From Flavobacteriaceae bacterium UBA3478 (GTDB lineage: Bacteria > Bacteroidota > Bacteroidia > Flavobacteriales > Flavobacteriaceae), in NCBI GenBank assembly GCA_002381155.1, contig DFQX01000048.1:17128-48692 (forward strand): a stretch of 31,565 nucleotides of DNA, in the 5' to 3' direction. The position numbers were made by a program, and so were the translations under genes. Positions 22,305 to 31,439 of the stretch are shown here, one piece after another. The notes beneath the pieces were generated by a model. The model was not told the DNA's origin. It worked only from the letters and a program-made list of their open reading frames with translations, and made no database searches. Position 1 is the stretch's first letter, and each line of letters starts with the position of its first letter.

Positions 22305-25300
22305 TTACTTATATAACTTCTTATACTTATACAGGCTAATTCCTCCCAGAATGATTACACCAAGTAAGGTGTAATATACAAAGGTTGGTGTAATGACCTG
22401 GTCACCAGATGCATATGAGTGAAGACCTACTAGGTAAAAATTCACTCCAAAATAGGTCATCATAATACTGGCAAAGGCTACGATACTGGCAAAGTTAAAA
22501 GCCCAACGCCCCTTTAAACCGGGTACTAAACGCATGTGCAATACAAAAGCATAAACCAAAATTGAAATTAAAGCCCAGGTCTCTTTAGGATCCCAACCCC
22601 AATATCTACCCCATGATTCATTGGCCCATTGACCTCCTAAGAAGTTTCCGATCGTTAGCATAATTAAACCGATCGTTAAGGCTAATTCATTGATAATCGT
22701 CAACTCTTTAACGCTGATCTTCATCCGTTCAATATTCTTAGAATTACTCAGTGTTATCAGTAGTAGAGAAACTACACCGAGGATCATTCCGACCGTAAGT
22801 GGTCCATAGGAGCCCACAATAACCGCAACGTGAATCATCAACCAGTAACTATCCAAAACAGGTTGCAAGTTAGCAACTGCAGGGTCTACCCAATTCTGAT
22901 GAGCAATCCATAAAAGCATAGAAGCAACAAAGGTTGAAGAAGCCAAGGTAAAGTCACTCTTTTTACCAAGAGCGATTCCCATACCGATAGTTGCCCAGGC
23001 TACATACAAGATACTTTCGTAAGCGTCACTCCAAGGGGCATGTCCAGAGATATACCATCGAAGAATCAGCCCAGCCGTATGTAACACAAAAAGTAAATAA
23101 ATCAAATACCTAAAACCCGAAATCGTGAACTTTAATGCCTTTCGTTCCTTGTAAATATTGGCAACTACCAAAAAGAATAATAAAATACCAATCAGCGCGT
23201 CGTACTTGTAAAGACGATTAAACAGATCGATTCGATTGTAAATAATCTCAGCTTTTATTTTCGAATCAGAAGGCATCACCTCATAACCCAGCTGTTGTTG
23301 ACTTCTCTTCAAACTAATAAGGAGCTGATCGGCCCTGCTGTAATCACCAGTTTGCACCCCTTGATCTACATACTGTAAGTAGAGTGGAACTGAATTAGAA
23401 ACAAAACTCCCATAAAGAGTATCTGCAACGGTTACGGCTCCTGAACGATATTCTAAGGCCGATATCCACTTATTATTTTCATCGGTCGGAACAGGAAATA
23501 TGCGCAGTATGTCACCACTCAATGCACGATTTAGAAGTGCTAATCGCAGTGCCGCATCTTTGAAGTCTTGTTGAAACTTGTTTGGAGTAGCTGTCGCATA
23601 GGCTTCTTGTAAATAAGGACCGAGCTTATTTGAACCCGATTCATCAAAAAAGTCAGTAACCTTAACAAAACGTTGATCACTATCGACTCCAATGATTTTA
23701 CGAATACTGTCGTTTTGGGCTTTTTTATCCAAAGCCAATATATCGGTATTATACCAAAGACCTGGATACAACATCATTGACAGCATCACCTGCTCCGGAG
23801 CGAGTCCTTTGTAATCATTTTTAAAACTCAACTTTCGAAGCAATTCAGAGGCAAAGGTGTGAGCTGGCTTCATTCTTCCCTGATCGTCTTGAATCACAAG
23901 AGAAGCAAATTGCTCGGCATGATTCTTATCGACCACATTCGAAAAGATAATAGAGTCCACCTCCTTTTGGGTAGGTAGATTGGATTGAGCCAAAGCACTT
24001 CCCAGTGAAAGTAGTGTTAAGAATACGGTTAATGCAGCCTTTTTCTTCGCTAGTTTTTCAAGCGACTGTGCAAGAACCTTAAAGCGAGTTTTTCCGAAAA
24101 ACAGTAGGCCCATTAAACCAATATAGAGTAAAAAATACCCGATATACGTAATCCAAGTGCCCCAGAAATCGTGATTTACAGATAAAACAGTCCCTGTCTC
24201 ATCTGGAAAAAAGCTTGATTGAAAAAACCGAAACCCTTTATGGTCTAATACGTGGTTCATGTAAATATCGTAATCGAAAGACTTTTCATCCTCAACCGAA
24301 ATACGACTCATAAACGATGAATAATTCACCTCTGTACCTGGATATTTCTCGGCGATAAAATCATTTAAGGTAATTGCAAAAGGAAGTTCATATTCCTTTG
24401 AACCATAACGCATAGTAAAATCAAGACCCGCTAAAGTGAAGGGTGCTTCAAAATCTGTGAAACCTTGCCCTCCAAGCAACGTAACCTCTTTAGATTGATC
24501 CCCCGCTAACACATTTAAAACTAAGGCTTGTTTTGCCTCTGTCGAAGAATCTGATGAGGGAACAACACCAACCTTGCCACGGATAGCACCGTTGGGAATA
24601 ACAAAAGCTAAATCGCCCATGGTATAGAGCGATCTTAGTTGTAAAGTATCTAGGACACCCGACTCTAATCGTCCTGTGTACTGATCAGCCATTCGCATAA
24701 AATCAGCGCTAAATGGGCTCTTAACTAAATAGTTTCCGTCACCATCTAAAGTAATTGAGATCGCTCCTTCGGTAGACTTATTAAAAGAAAATAGCGTGTT
24801 GTGAATATTAGAAACTGTACCTTCTTCAATGAAGTGTTCATGACGGGTTCCACCCCCTGATTCTACAATTTTAAGCAACAGTTTACCACTTTCATCAGGA
24901 ATAATATCTTCTACCGCTTCTTCAATAAAGTCCACATAGCTTATGGTTACTGGTGTATCTCCGAAACGTGTGTTCCACGGTAGACTACTGCTTTTGCCCT
25001 CTGCACTGAAAATCATATCATCCTCTAATGATTTTCTTCTTCGATTACCCTCTAAGTCTCCATCAATGTAAACCGTTAAAAAAGTTTTGTCTGAATAAAA
25101 ACTCGATGCGGTTTCACCTTCAGCGATAGGCATCATACCTTCAAAACTGATGTATCTAGTTACTCCTGCCCCAATGATTATTAATATCCAACTTAGGTGT
25201 AATGCCAGAATAGGCCATTTACTCCATTTCCAAAGTTGATACCGTCTAATATTACCGATAAAATTAATGACAAAGAGGAGCATCATCAGCTCGAACCATT

Positions 25301-25445
25301 TTGCATTGTAGATATAGATTCGTGCGGTTTCGGTGCTATACATACTTTCTATAAAGGTTCCAACCGCCATTGCTAATGCAAAAAGGATAAATAGAACACT
25401 CATTAATCGCGTTGAAAACAGAAATCGCAACAATGGATTAGCCAT
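22305..25445 (-). CDS. ccsBA: Fused ResB-CcsA cytochrome c biogenesis protein (CcsBA)
   Basis: 1046-residue membrane protein that exports heme and attaches it to c-type cytochromes (System II). The N-terminal ResB/CcsB part has four or so membrane helices (first at about 9-28, further ones near 48, 76 and 430) around a large periplasmic region. A middle segment (about 480-740) is soluble and specific to the Bacteroidota-type fusion. The C-terminal CcsA part (about 750-1046) has several helices and the heme-binding tryptophan-rich WWD motif WGRYWGWDPKETW (945-957); conserved histidines include one near GLHSY (1009). Length is normal for the Bacteroidota fusion, not a recent joining. A TAATTTTG element is upstream (25469-25476). 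Confidence 0.94.
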   Translation of the reverse strand: MANPLLRFLFSTRLMSVLFILFALAMAVGTFIESMYSTETARIYIYNAKWFELMMLLFVINFIGNIRRYQLWKWSKWPILALHLSWILIIIGAGVTRYISFEGMMPIAEGETASSFYSDKTFLTVYIDGDLEGNRRRKSLEDDMIFSAEGKSSSLPWNTRFGDTPVTISYVDFIEEAVEDIIPDESGKLLLKIVESGGGTRHEHFIEEGTVSNIHNTLFSFNKSTEGAISITLDGDGNYLVKSPFSADFMRMADQYTGRLESGVLDTLQLRSLYTMGDLAFVIPNGAIRGKVGVVPSSDSSTEAKQALVLNVLAGDQSKEVTLLGGQGFTDFEAPFTLAGLDFTMRYGSKEYELPFAITLNDFIAEKYPGTEVNYSSFMSRISVEDEKSFDYDIYMNHVLDHKGFRFFQSSFFPDETGTVLSVNHDFWGTWITYIGYFLLYIGLMGLLFFGKTRFKVLAQSLEKLAKKKAALTVFLTLLSLGSALAQSNLPTQKEVDSIIFSNVVDKNHAEQFASLVIQDDQGRMKPAHTFASELLRKLSFKNDYKGLAPEQVMLSMMLYPGLWYNTDILALDKKAQNDSIRKIIGVDSDQRFVKVTDFFDESGSNKLGPYLQEAYATATPNKFQQDFKDAALRLALLNRALSGDILRIFPVPTDENNKWISALEYRSGAVTVADTLYGSFVSNSVPLYLQYVDQGVQTGDYSRADQLLISLKRSQQQLGYEVMPSDSKIKAEIIYNRIDLFNRLYKYDALIGILLFFLVVANIYKERKALKFTISGFRYLIYLLFVLHTAGLILRWYISGHAPWSDAYESILYVAWATIGMGIALGKKSDFTLASSTFVASMLLWIAHQNWVDPAVANLQPVLDSYWLMIHVAVIVGSYGPLTVGMILGVVSLLLITLSNSKNIERMKISVKELTIINELALTIGLIMLTIGNFLGGQWANESWGRYWGWDPKETWALISILVYAFVLHMRLVPGLKGRWAFNFASIVAFASIMMTYFGVNFYLVGLHSYASGDQVITPTFVYYTLLGVIILGGISLYKYKKLYK

Positions 25446-25468
25446 GAAAAGAGCTTTAGTTTAGAGTG

Positions 25469-25476
25469 CAAAATTA
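25469..25476 (-). promoter_or_regulatory. -7 promoter element of ccsBA-bshB1
   Basis: Plus-strand CAAAATTA reads TAATTTTG on the minus strand, an exact TAnnTTTG match, 23 bases before the ccsBA ATG. The -33 part is weak. The divergent gene starts at 25516. Confidence 0.45.
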
Positions 25477-25515
25477 AGGCGTTTTGAGCTAAAAACAGTA
25501 GCTTCGAATATGCAT

Positions 25516-26271
25516 ATGATTCAATCTGTGGGTATTATTGGATGCGGTGCTTTGGGAAGAAATTTATTTCACAGCCTCAAATCGCTAAAAGGCTTAACTA
25601 TTAAATGTTTTTGCCGAAGTATTGAGAAAGACGATGCTCTTTACCAAAGCAGCGTTCGAGAGATAGAAGAACTTTTCCACTGCGACCTTATTATGATCGC
25701 TGTGTCTGACCAGAATATTGTAGAGGTTGGTCAACTACTGACGACCTATTCAGGAATAATAGCTCATTGCAGTGGTGCTACCCCACTTCATCATTTCAAT
25801 GATAAGGGTGGAGTTTTTTATCCACTTCAAAGTTTTTCTAAGTCAGTGATTCGGTCTTTTAAAGAAATACCATTATTCATTGAAGGAAATAACGAAGAAA
25901 CCACTAAACAACTGTACTCATTTGCACAAAGACTGAGTAATCAAGTGGAACATTTATCAAGTGAAAAGCGTCAAAAGCTGCATTTAGCAGCAGTGATGAG
26001 CCAGAACTTTAGTAACCATCTTATTGCATTAACACAAGCCTACCTAGAAAAGGAAGCTATTTCATTTCAAGCTTTAATACCGTTACTTGAAGAAGGACTA
26101 GCTAATGCATTATATAAAAATGCAAAAGAAATTCAGAGTGGTCCGGCGCGCAGAAAGGACACCAAAACAATAGAGACCCACCTAAGTTTGCTCAAAGAAG
26201 AAAAAAGGCTACTACCTTTGTACGAGAAGTTAAACGAATCTATCAGAGCCTATTATGAAGAAGATTTTTAA
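25516..26271 (+). CDS. Rossmann-fold and DUF2520 domain-containing protein
   Basis: 251 residues. N-terminal NAD(P)-binding fold with VGIIGCGALGRN (about 3-14) and a following CHxGAxP-type segment AHCSGATPLHHF; C-terminal all-helical DUF2520 domain (about 120-251) with MSQNFSNHLIAL and GPARRKDTKTIETHL, which are typical. The overall layout resembles the F420-dependent NADP reductase/prephenate dehydrogenase type, but no reaction is known to me. The frame also has an ATG at 25510; I prefer 25516 because MIQSVGIIG places the fold start as usual, though both are possible. It overlaps the next gene by 17 bases and so forms an operon with the KdsC-like and Maf genes. Confidence 0.88.
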   Translation: MIQSVGIIGCGALGRNLFHSLKSLKGLTIKCFCRSIEKDDALYQSSVREIEELFHCDLIMIAVSDQNIVEVGQLLTTYSGIIAHCSGATPLHHFNDKGGVFYPLQSFSKSVIRSFKEIPLFIEGNNEETTKQLYSFAQRLSNQVEHLSSEKRQKLHLAAVMSQNFSNHLIALTQAYLEKEAISFQALIPLLEEGLANALYKNAKEIQSGPARRKDTKTIETHLSLLKEEKRLLPLYEKLNESIRAYYEEDF

Positions 26272-26782
26272 AGCAGAGTTACACCATATCAAACATTTTG
26301 TATTCGATGTAGATGGAGTGATGACTGATGGCACCATAAGTATTGATGCAAATGGCGAGCTTATTCGAACCATGAATGTCAAGGATGGTTATGCACTGAA
26401 GGTAGCCTTGCAATCGGGCTACGGAATTGGAATCATTACTGGGGGTACTAATAAGGCTGTAAAAGATCGCTTAAAAGCTTTAGGTATTACCGATATCTTT
26501 TTAGGCGCACACGATAAAGCTACCGTACTCAAAGAATACTTAGAAGATTACGGAATAAACCCTGAACAGACCCTTTATATGGGTGATGATTTACCCGATC
26601 TGCCGGCGATGCAACTTTGTCGTCTAGCCACCTGTCCGCAAGATGCGGTCCCTGAAATCAAGGAGAAGGCGGATTATGTCTCTCATATTCATGGAGGTAA
26701 AGGTTGTGTTAGAGATGTCATCGAGCAAGTTTTAAAAGTTAACGGGCACTGGAATAATGATTCAACAATTACTAGCGCGTAA
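26255..26782 (+). CDS. kdsC: KdsC-like HAD phosphatase (KDO 8-phosphate phosphatase)
   Basis: 175-residue C0-type HAD hydrolase: motif I DVDGVMTDG (18-26; Asp 18 nucleophile, Asp 20), motif II GIITGGT (59-65), motif III region with Lys 88, and motif IV GDDLPDLPAM (110-119). The compact fold without cap, and the pattern DGVMTDG plus GDDLPDL, fits KdsC, which removes phosphate from KDO 8-phosphate in lipopolysaccharide inner-core synthesis; related acylneuraminate-type phosphatases are possible. It begins inside the DUF2520 gene (17-base overlap) and ends 26 bases inside the Maf gene. The start may be slightly different because of the overlap. Confidence 0.9.
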   Translation: MKKIFKAELHHIKHFVFDVDGVMTDGTISIDANGELIRTMNVKDGYALKVALQSGYGIGIITGGTNKAVKDRLKALGITDIFLGAHDKATVLKEYLEDYGINPEQTLYMGDDLPDLPAMQLCRLATCPQDAVPEIKEKADYVSHIHGGKGCVRDVIEQVLKVNGHWNNDSTITSA

Positions 26783-27353
26783 GGCCAAAAAATTAGTTCT
26801 AGGATCGCAATCTCCTAGACGTAAAGCTTTTCTCGAATCGCTCCATCTCACCTTTTCTACGAGAAGTTCATCTGTAGAAGAAAACTATCCGCCAGATCTG
26901 GTAGCCGAAGAGATCGCCATCTATTTAGCTGAGCTCAAATTCGAAGCTCTCGAACCAACACTTCAGGAGAATGAGCTACTCATAACCTCAGACACCGTTG
27001 TTTGGAATAACAATACCTCTTTAGAAAAAGCCGCAAATAAAGAAGACGCCATTCGAATGCTTAAAGCACTGTCCAATAATCAGCATCAGGTAATCACTGC
27101 GCTGTGTATCGGAGATGCTAATAAAAGATGGACCTCGTATGAAGTTACTGAAGTGCATTTCAGAGCGCTTAAAAATGAAGAGATCGAATATTATGTTGAT
27201 TACTACCAACCCTTCGATAAGGCGGGTGCATATGGTATACAAGAATGGATCGGGCTTATTGGAATTACACATATCTCAGGCAATTACCCTGCTGTGGTTG
27301 GTTTACCAACTGCCCTACTCTACCAAGGACTTATCGAGTTTTTAGAAAATTAG
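26757..27353 (+). CDS. Maf family nucleotide pyrophosphatase
   Basis: 198 residues. The N-terminal LVLGSQSPRRKAFLES is the Maf signature, and SDTVVW (about 79-84) supplies the conserved Asp; GKAGAYGIQ-type KAGAYGIQEW (about 154-163) completes the usual set. Maf proteins hydrolyse non-canonical or canonical nucleoside triphosphates to the monophosphate and have been linked to septum formation. The start at 26757 lies inside the KdsC-like gene by 26 bases. The cluster of DUF2520, KdsC and Maf genes in this order is one I have seen in Flavobacteriia. Confidence 0.92.
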   Translation: MIQQLLARKAKKLVLGSQSPRRKAFLESLHLTFSTRSSSVEENYPPDLVAEEIAIYLAELKFEALEPTLQENELLITSDTVVWNNNTSLEKAANKEDAIRMLKALSNNQHQVITALCIGDANKRWTSYEVTEVHFRALKNEEIEYYVDYYQPFDKAGAYGIQEWIGLIGITHISGNYPAVVGLPTALLYQGLIEFLEN

Positions 27354-27368
27354 ATTTTGTTTATCTTT

Positions 27369-27401
27369 TTGCGCTAAAGAGTTAAACAAATTGTATCTTT
27401 G
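27369..27401 (+). promoter_or_regulatory. Promoter for the SRPBCC-SDR-photolyase unit
   Basis: TTG (27369-27371), 22-base spacer, TATCTTTG (27394-27401): both elements match the Bacteroidota consensus. The ATG of the SRPBCC gene follows four bases after the -7 element, so the transcript would begin at or next to the start codon. Confidence 0.6.
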
Positions 27402-27405
27402 AGGT

Positions 27406-27909
27406 ATGTATTGGTACTACCTCGAAGCGGTTCAAGAATTACCTATTGGTACAGATGAAGCCTGGCAATTTCTTACAAATGCCAAGAATTTAGAATTCTT
27501 GACACCAGAGTCAATGAATTTAACCATCAAAAGCTCGATCACCACTCCGCTTTACACCGGTAAAATTCTTCACTATAGTGTTACCCCATTGCCCCTATAC
27601 AAAACACTCTGGGTTAGTGAAATCACCAGTTATATTGAAGGGAAATTATTTGCCGATAAGCAGTTATACGGTCCTTATAATTCTTGGAATCACGAACACG
27701 AGGTTACCGGATCAAAGGCAGGCAGTACCATCATTGATCGCGTATATTTCCAAATGCCCTTTGGAATATTAGGTGGTCTCGCCTTCACTTTAATGGTTAG
27801 AAGGGCGCTATTTAAAGCATTCTCATTCAGAAAAAGTCAATTGACGAGGCTTTATCCATCTGCGGAGAATCTTCACTATTCATTTCAACTTAAAAGAATA
27901 AAAGCATGA
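27406..27909 (+). CDS. SRPBCC family protein
   Basis: 167 residues with the START/Bet v 1-like layout: N-terminal strand AVQELPIGTDEAWQFLTNAKN, the LTPESM segment after it, central strands, and a long C-terminal helix region (about 120-150). The fold makes a hydrophobic ligand pocket; ligand unknown. The start at 27406 is set by the typical opening (a strand then DEAWQFL). It overlaps the SDR gene by four bases (ATGA) and is only 52 bases after maf, but has its own promoter. The SRPBCC-SDR-photolyase order recurs in Flavobacteriia as I remember it. Confidence 0.87.
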   Translation: MYWYYLEAVQELPIGTDEAWQFLTNAKNLEFLTPESMNLTIKSSITTPLYTGKILHYSVTPLPLYKTLWVSEITSYIEGKLFADKQLYGPYNSWNHEHEVTGSKAGSTIIDRVYFQMPFGILGGLAFTLMVRRALFKAFSFRKSQLTRLYPSAENLHYSFQLKRIKA

Positions 27910-28595
27910 AACACATTCTTCTTGTAGGAGGTTCAACAGGAATTGGAAAAGCCCTCGCCCAGGAGCTATTACAAAAAGGCCATAAGGTCACAATGGCCTC
28001 TAGAAATCGTCCAGATATCGATCGTTCTCATTTTAACCATCTTAGCTTTGATGTATTGGCCTCAGATGCATCTGACTTGTCTACTATTGGAGCCTTAGAC
28101 GGTTTTAGCTATCTACCAGGAAGTATTGCTCTTAAACCTTTACAAATGTTGAAGGAGGAGCAGTTCAAATCAGATATGGAAATCAATTTCTTTGGTTTGG
28201 TAAGATGTGTAAAATCAATCAGTAGTCAGCTGGGTGAAGGTGCTTCGCTCGTTTTCTTTTCAAGTGTAGCGGCGCAACTAGGAATGCCTTTTCATAGTTC
28301 AATTGCTGCTGCGAAGGCGGCAGTTGAAGGCTTTACCAAATCATTAGCCGCTGAAAGTGCCCCAAAATGGAGAGTGAATTGTATCGCTCCTTCGCTTACC
28401 GATACCCCATTAGCGGCCCGCTTGCTAAACAATGACAAGAAACGTGAAATGATCGAAGAGAAACACCCTTTAAAAAAAATAGGTAAAGCCACTGATCTGG
28501 CGAAACTAGCCCTATTTCTTCTCAGCGATGACAGTTCTTGGATCACCGGACAAGTTATCGGTAATGATGGAGGAAAATCAACATTGAGTATTTAA
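27906..28595 (+). CDS. SDR family (short-chain dehydrogenase-like) protein lacking the catalytic tyrosine
   Basis: 229-residue Rossmann protein: the nucleotide-binding GGSTGIGKA (8-16), a conserved N93 (MEINFFG), serine SS 119-120 and lysine 137 in SSIAAAKAAVEGF. In classical SDRs a Tyr lies four residues before this Lys; here the position (133) is Ile. The usual NNAG motif is also changed to PGSIA (about 71-75). The C-terminal TGQVIGNDGG is normal. A redox activity is therefore doubtful; it may bind a nucleotide or have a changed chemistry. It sits between an SRPBCC protein (4-base overlap) and a photolyase (4-base gap), so it is part of the same unit. Confidence 0.88.
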   Translation: MKHILLVGGSTGIGKALAQELLQKGHKVTMASRNRPDIDRSHFNHLSFDVLASDASDLSTIGALDGFSYLPGSIALKPLQMLKEEQFKSDMEINFFGLVRCVKSISSQLGEGASLVFFSSVAAQLGMPFHSSIAAAKAAVEGFTKSLAAESAPKWRVNCIAPSLTDTPLAARLLNNDKKREMIEEKHPLKKIGKATDLAKLALFLLSDDSSWITGQVIGNDGGKSTLSI

Positions 28596-28599
28596 TATC

Positions 28600-29901
28600 A
28601 TGAACGCAATCTTTTGGTTTCGTCGTGATTTAAGACTGTTCGATCACAAGGTATTGCACGAGGCACTCACTGAGTGCGATAGCGTATCCCCTATATTCAT
28701 TTTTGATCCGTCTATTTTAGATCATCTTCAAAGGAATGACCACCGGGTACAGTTTATTTTTGATAGTCTTAAGTCCTTAAATAATTCTCTTAAATCAAAG
28801 CAAAAGTCAATACAGATATTCTTTGGTAAACCAACTTCTGTTTTCAAGCAATTGGTTGAGGAAAACTCGATTCAAAGAGTTTACACGAGTGCAGATTATG
28901 AACCTTATGCTCGAAAAAGAGATGGCGAAATAGCCGAATTTTTAAAGGAACACGGTATTGAATTGATTCGTAAGAAGGATGGTGTAATTTTCGAACAAGA
29001 TGAAGTTGTGAAAGATGACGGGTCACCATACGTAGTCTTCACTCCTTACAAGAAGAAGTGGATGAGCAAATTAAATCCTAAGGAGGATTTTAAAGAGTTT
29101 AATATAACGCCATATCTAGATAAGTTCAACTCGCTGAGCACTAAGCTCAAAATCGTTCAAGCATTATCTGATATCAATTTCTCACCAAGTAACATACCTG
29201 CTCCAACCATTAGATTAAACGAAGCAATCATTAATAACTATGAAGACACTCGTAATTTTCCATCAGTGCCAGGTACTTCACAGCTAGGAACAAGCTTACG
29301 ATTTGGAACAGTTTCAATTCGACAACTAGCTAAAAAGGCCTTCGAGTCTGAGAATCATACCTTCTTAAGTGAACTTATTTGGAGGGAATTCTTTCAACAA
29401 ATCTTATGGCACTTCCCAAAAACAGTTAATTACTCCTTCAAACCTGCCTATGATCGAATAGCATGGAGAAATGCACCTGAAGATTTTGAGCGTTGGAAAG
29501 AAGGTAAAACAGGATATGCACTGGTAGACGCAGGTATGAGAGAGCTAAATGCTACCGGATACATGCACAATCGAGTACGAATGCTAGTAGCGAGCTTTTT
29601 ATGTAAACACCTATTAATTGATTGGAGGCTCGGAGAAGCTTATTTCGCAGAAAAATTGTTTGACTTTGAGTTAGCGAGCAACGTGGGTAACTGGCAATGG
29701 GCTGCAGGATCTGGGGTAGATGCAGCCCCCTACTTCCGAATTTTTAATCCAATAACTCAAGTCAAAAAATTCGATGCAGATTTGAGATACATCAGAAAAT
29801 GGGTTCCAGAGTTTGAATCGATACGATACCAACCGATGGTAGACCACAAGTTCGCGCGAGAGCGTTGTCTTTCTACTTATAAACAAGCACTCAATTCTTA
29901 A
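28600..29901 (+). CDS. Cryptochrome/deoxyribodipyrimidine photolyase family protein
   Basis: 433-residue FAD protein. The N-terminal photolyase domain opens FWFRRDLRLFDH (5-16). The FAD-binding helical domain has TSLRFGTVSIR (231-241), ELIWREFFQQILW (258-270), MHNRVRML (322-329), DWRLGEAYF (341-349) and ASNVGNWQWAAGSG (359-372). The Asn at 361 corresponds to the residue near FAD N5 in class I photolyases, and Trp 365 to the terminal electron-transfer Trp. Light-driven repair of cyclobutane dimers is the likely function, although cryptochrome signalling cannot be excluded. It is the last gene of the SRPBCC-SDR unit, 4 bases after the SDR stop. Confidence 0.93.
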   Translation: MNAIFWFRRDLRLFDHKVLHEALTECDSVSPIFIFDPSILDHLQRNDHRVQFIFDSLKSLNNSLKSKQKSIQIFFGKPTSVFKQLVEENSIQRVYTSADYEPYARKRDGEIAEFLKEHGIELIRKKDGVIFEQDEVVKDDGSPYVVFTPYKKKWMSKLNPKEDFKEFNITPYLDKFNSLSTKLKIVQALSDINFSPSNIPAPTIRLNEAIINNYEDTRNFPSVPGTSQLGTSLRFGTVSIRQLAKKAFESENHTFLSELIWREFFQQILWHFPKTVNYSFKPAYDRIAWRNAPEDFERWKEGKTGYALVDAGMRELNATGYMHNRVRMLVASFLCKHLLIDWRLGEAYFAEKLFDFELASNVGNWQWAAGSGVDAAPYFRIFNPITQVKKFDADLRYIRKWVPEFESIRYQPMVDHKFARERCLSTYKQALNS

Positions 29902-29942
29902 GGTTCCTTTTCGTATCTTCACTAGAAAACCTTTAAAGAGAT

Positions 29943-31370
29943 ATGAAAAAATCTTTTCTATTCGCTCTGTTGTTCGCTAGTTTCTTTGCAGCGAATGCCC
30001 AGCGATTAAGCAAACACAAAAAAGCAATTATTGCTTCAGTAGAAAAACATGAAAGAGAACTCATCGCAATTAGTGATTCTATATGGGCTCTAGCAGAAAC
30101 AGCATTTGAAGAACATCAATCTGCTCGAATTTTGGCTGACTACGCTGAATCTCAGGGATTCAATGTAGAACGTGGTGTTGCAGGTATTCCAACCGCATTT
30201 GTAGCTACGTATGGTAGTGGTTCACCCGTAATCTCTGTTTTAGGTGAATTCGACGCGCTACCCGGGATTTCGCAAAAGGCTAGCCCAATAAAAGAGGCCT
30301 TAAACGAAGGTGCCGCAGGACATGGTTGTGGACACAACTTATTTGGTGCTGGTAGTTTAGGTGCTGCACTAGCAGTAAAAGAACTTATTGAAACTGGTAA
30401 AATAAAAGGGACTGTGAAATTTTTAGGCACCCCTTCTGAAGAAAAATTCTTTGGTAAAATCTGGATGGTTCGTGAAGGCCTTTGGGACGATGTCGATGTA
30501 AATCTAAGTTGGCACCCAGCTGCTCAAACAGAAGCGGATGTTCAAAGTTCATTAGCCTTAGTGGATTTTAAAGTAGAATTTTTCGGACAAACCGCTCATG
30601 CCTCTGCAGATCCATGGAACGGTCGTTCAGCATCTGACGCTCTAGAAATTTATACAACAGGTATCAATTACTACCGTGAACATGTAAAACCTACGGTCAG
30701 AATACATTATCACATTCAAGATGGAGGTCAGGTAGTGAACGTAGTTCCTGATTACTCCAAACTATGGGTCCGCGTTAGAGATACCAAGAGAGAAGGTATG
30801 ATGCCTGTTTACGAGCGAATCAAAGAAATGGCTGAAGGAGCAGCAATTATGGCTGATGTAGACTATAAAATCTCACTGATTTCGGGTATTTATGAAGTTC
30901 TCGTTAACCGCCGTGGCGGTGAAATCATGCAGTCAAATTTAGGACTCCTTGGACCTATTGAGTATACCGAAGACGAAATCGCATTTGGTAAACGAATTCA
31001 ACAAGAAACCGGAAAAGAGCAGATAGGAATGGATGCTTCAATCAATCCATTACTTCCTACAGCAGAGCATCCAGGAGGAGGCTCTACCGATGTTGGCGAT
31101 GTTAGCTGGAATGTTGCAAACATTAACCTCGGAGTTACCACTGCTCCTAAAGGAACACCTTGGCACTCTTGGGCTGTCGTTGCTTGTGGAGGCATGAGTA
31201 TCGGACATAAAGGAATGACTTACGCCGCAAAAGCCATGGGAATGACTATGGTTGACCTTTTTGAAAATCCTAAATGGGTAGAACAAGTAAAGTCTGAGTA
31301 CAAGGAAAGAAAAGGTAATACCGTTTACGAAGCCATTGTACCTGATGGCCCACCGCCTATTAATCAATAA
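29943..31370 (+). CDS. Secreted M20 family amidohydrolase (AbgB-like)
   Basis: 475 residues. Signal peptide 1-19 (LFALLFASFFAANA, cleavage before Q), so it is exported. M20 metal and catalytic positions: GEFDALPG (101-108), GHGCGHN (126-132; C129 and H131 in the amidohydrolase style), SEE (165-167), WHPAAQ (190-195), a dimerisation-domain His in GQTAHASADPW (215-225), and a late metal residue in HPGGGSTDVGDVSW. The GHGCGHN form matches AbgB/indole-acetyl-amino-acid hydrolase types rather than aminoacylase ArgE. Substrate unknown. TATCTTCA at 29914-29921 could be its -7 element. A terminator follows. Confidence 0.92.
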   Translation: MKKSFLFALLFASFFAANAQRLSKHKKAIIASVEKHERELIAISDSIWALAETAFEEHQSARILADYAESQGFNVERGVAGIPTAFVATYGSGSPVISVLGEFDALPGISQKASPIKEALNEGAAGHGCGHNLFGAGSLGAALAVKELIETGKIKGTVKFLGTPSEEKFFGKIWMVREGLWDDVDVNLSWHPAAQTEADVQSSLALVDFKVEFFGQTAHASADPWNGRSASDALEIYTTGINYYREHVKPTVRIHYHIQDGGQVVNVVPDYSKLWVRVRDTKREGMMPVYERIKEMAEGAAIMADVDYKISLISGIYEVLVNRRGGEIMQSNLGLLGPIEYTEDEIAFGKRIQQETGKEQIGMDASINPLLPTAEHPGGGSTDVGDVSWNVANINLGVTTAPKGTPWHSWAVVACGGMSIGHKGMTYAAKAMGMTMVDLFENPKWVEQVKSEYKERKGNTVYEAIVPDGPPPINQ

Positions 31371-31375
31371 CCCAT

Positions 31376-31401
31376 AAAAGCCTCCCTTTGGAGGCTTTTT
31401 T
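31376..31401 (+). terminator. Rho-independent terminator after the M20 amidohydrolase
   Basis: Stem AAAAGCCTCC (31376-31385) with GGAGGCTTTT (31390-31399), loop CTTT, followed by more T. Confidence 0.92.
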
Positions 31402-31439
31402 TATTCATACCGATTAAAGCATTAACCCTTCAAAGCCCC

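Noticed and set aside
22305..25445. ResB-CcsA fusion as a novel gene fusion
   Set aside because: Fused proteins of about this length are usual in Bacteroidota.
30152..30430. Long minus-strand frames inside the M20 amidohydrolase and other genes
   Set aside because: They lie opposite well-conserved coding regions, have no promoter-like elements or recognisable domains, and look like codon-usage shadows.
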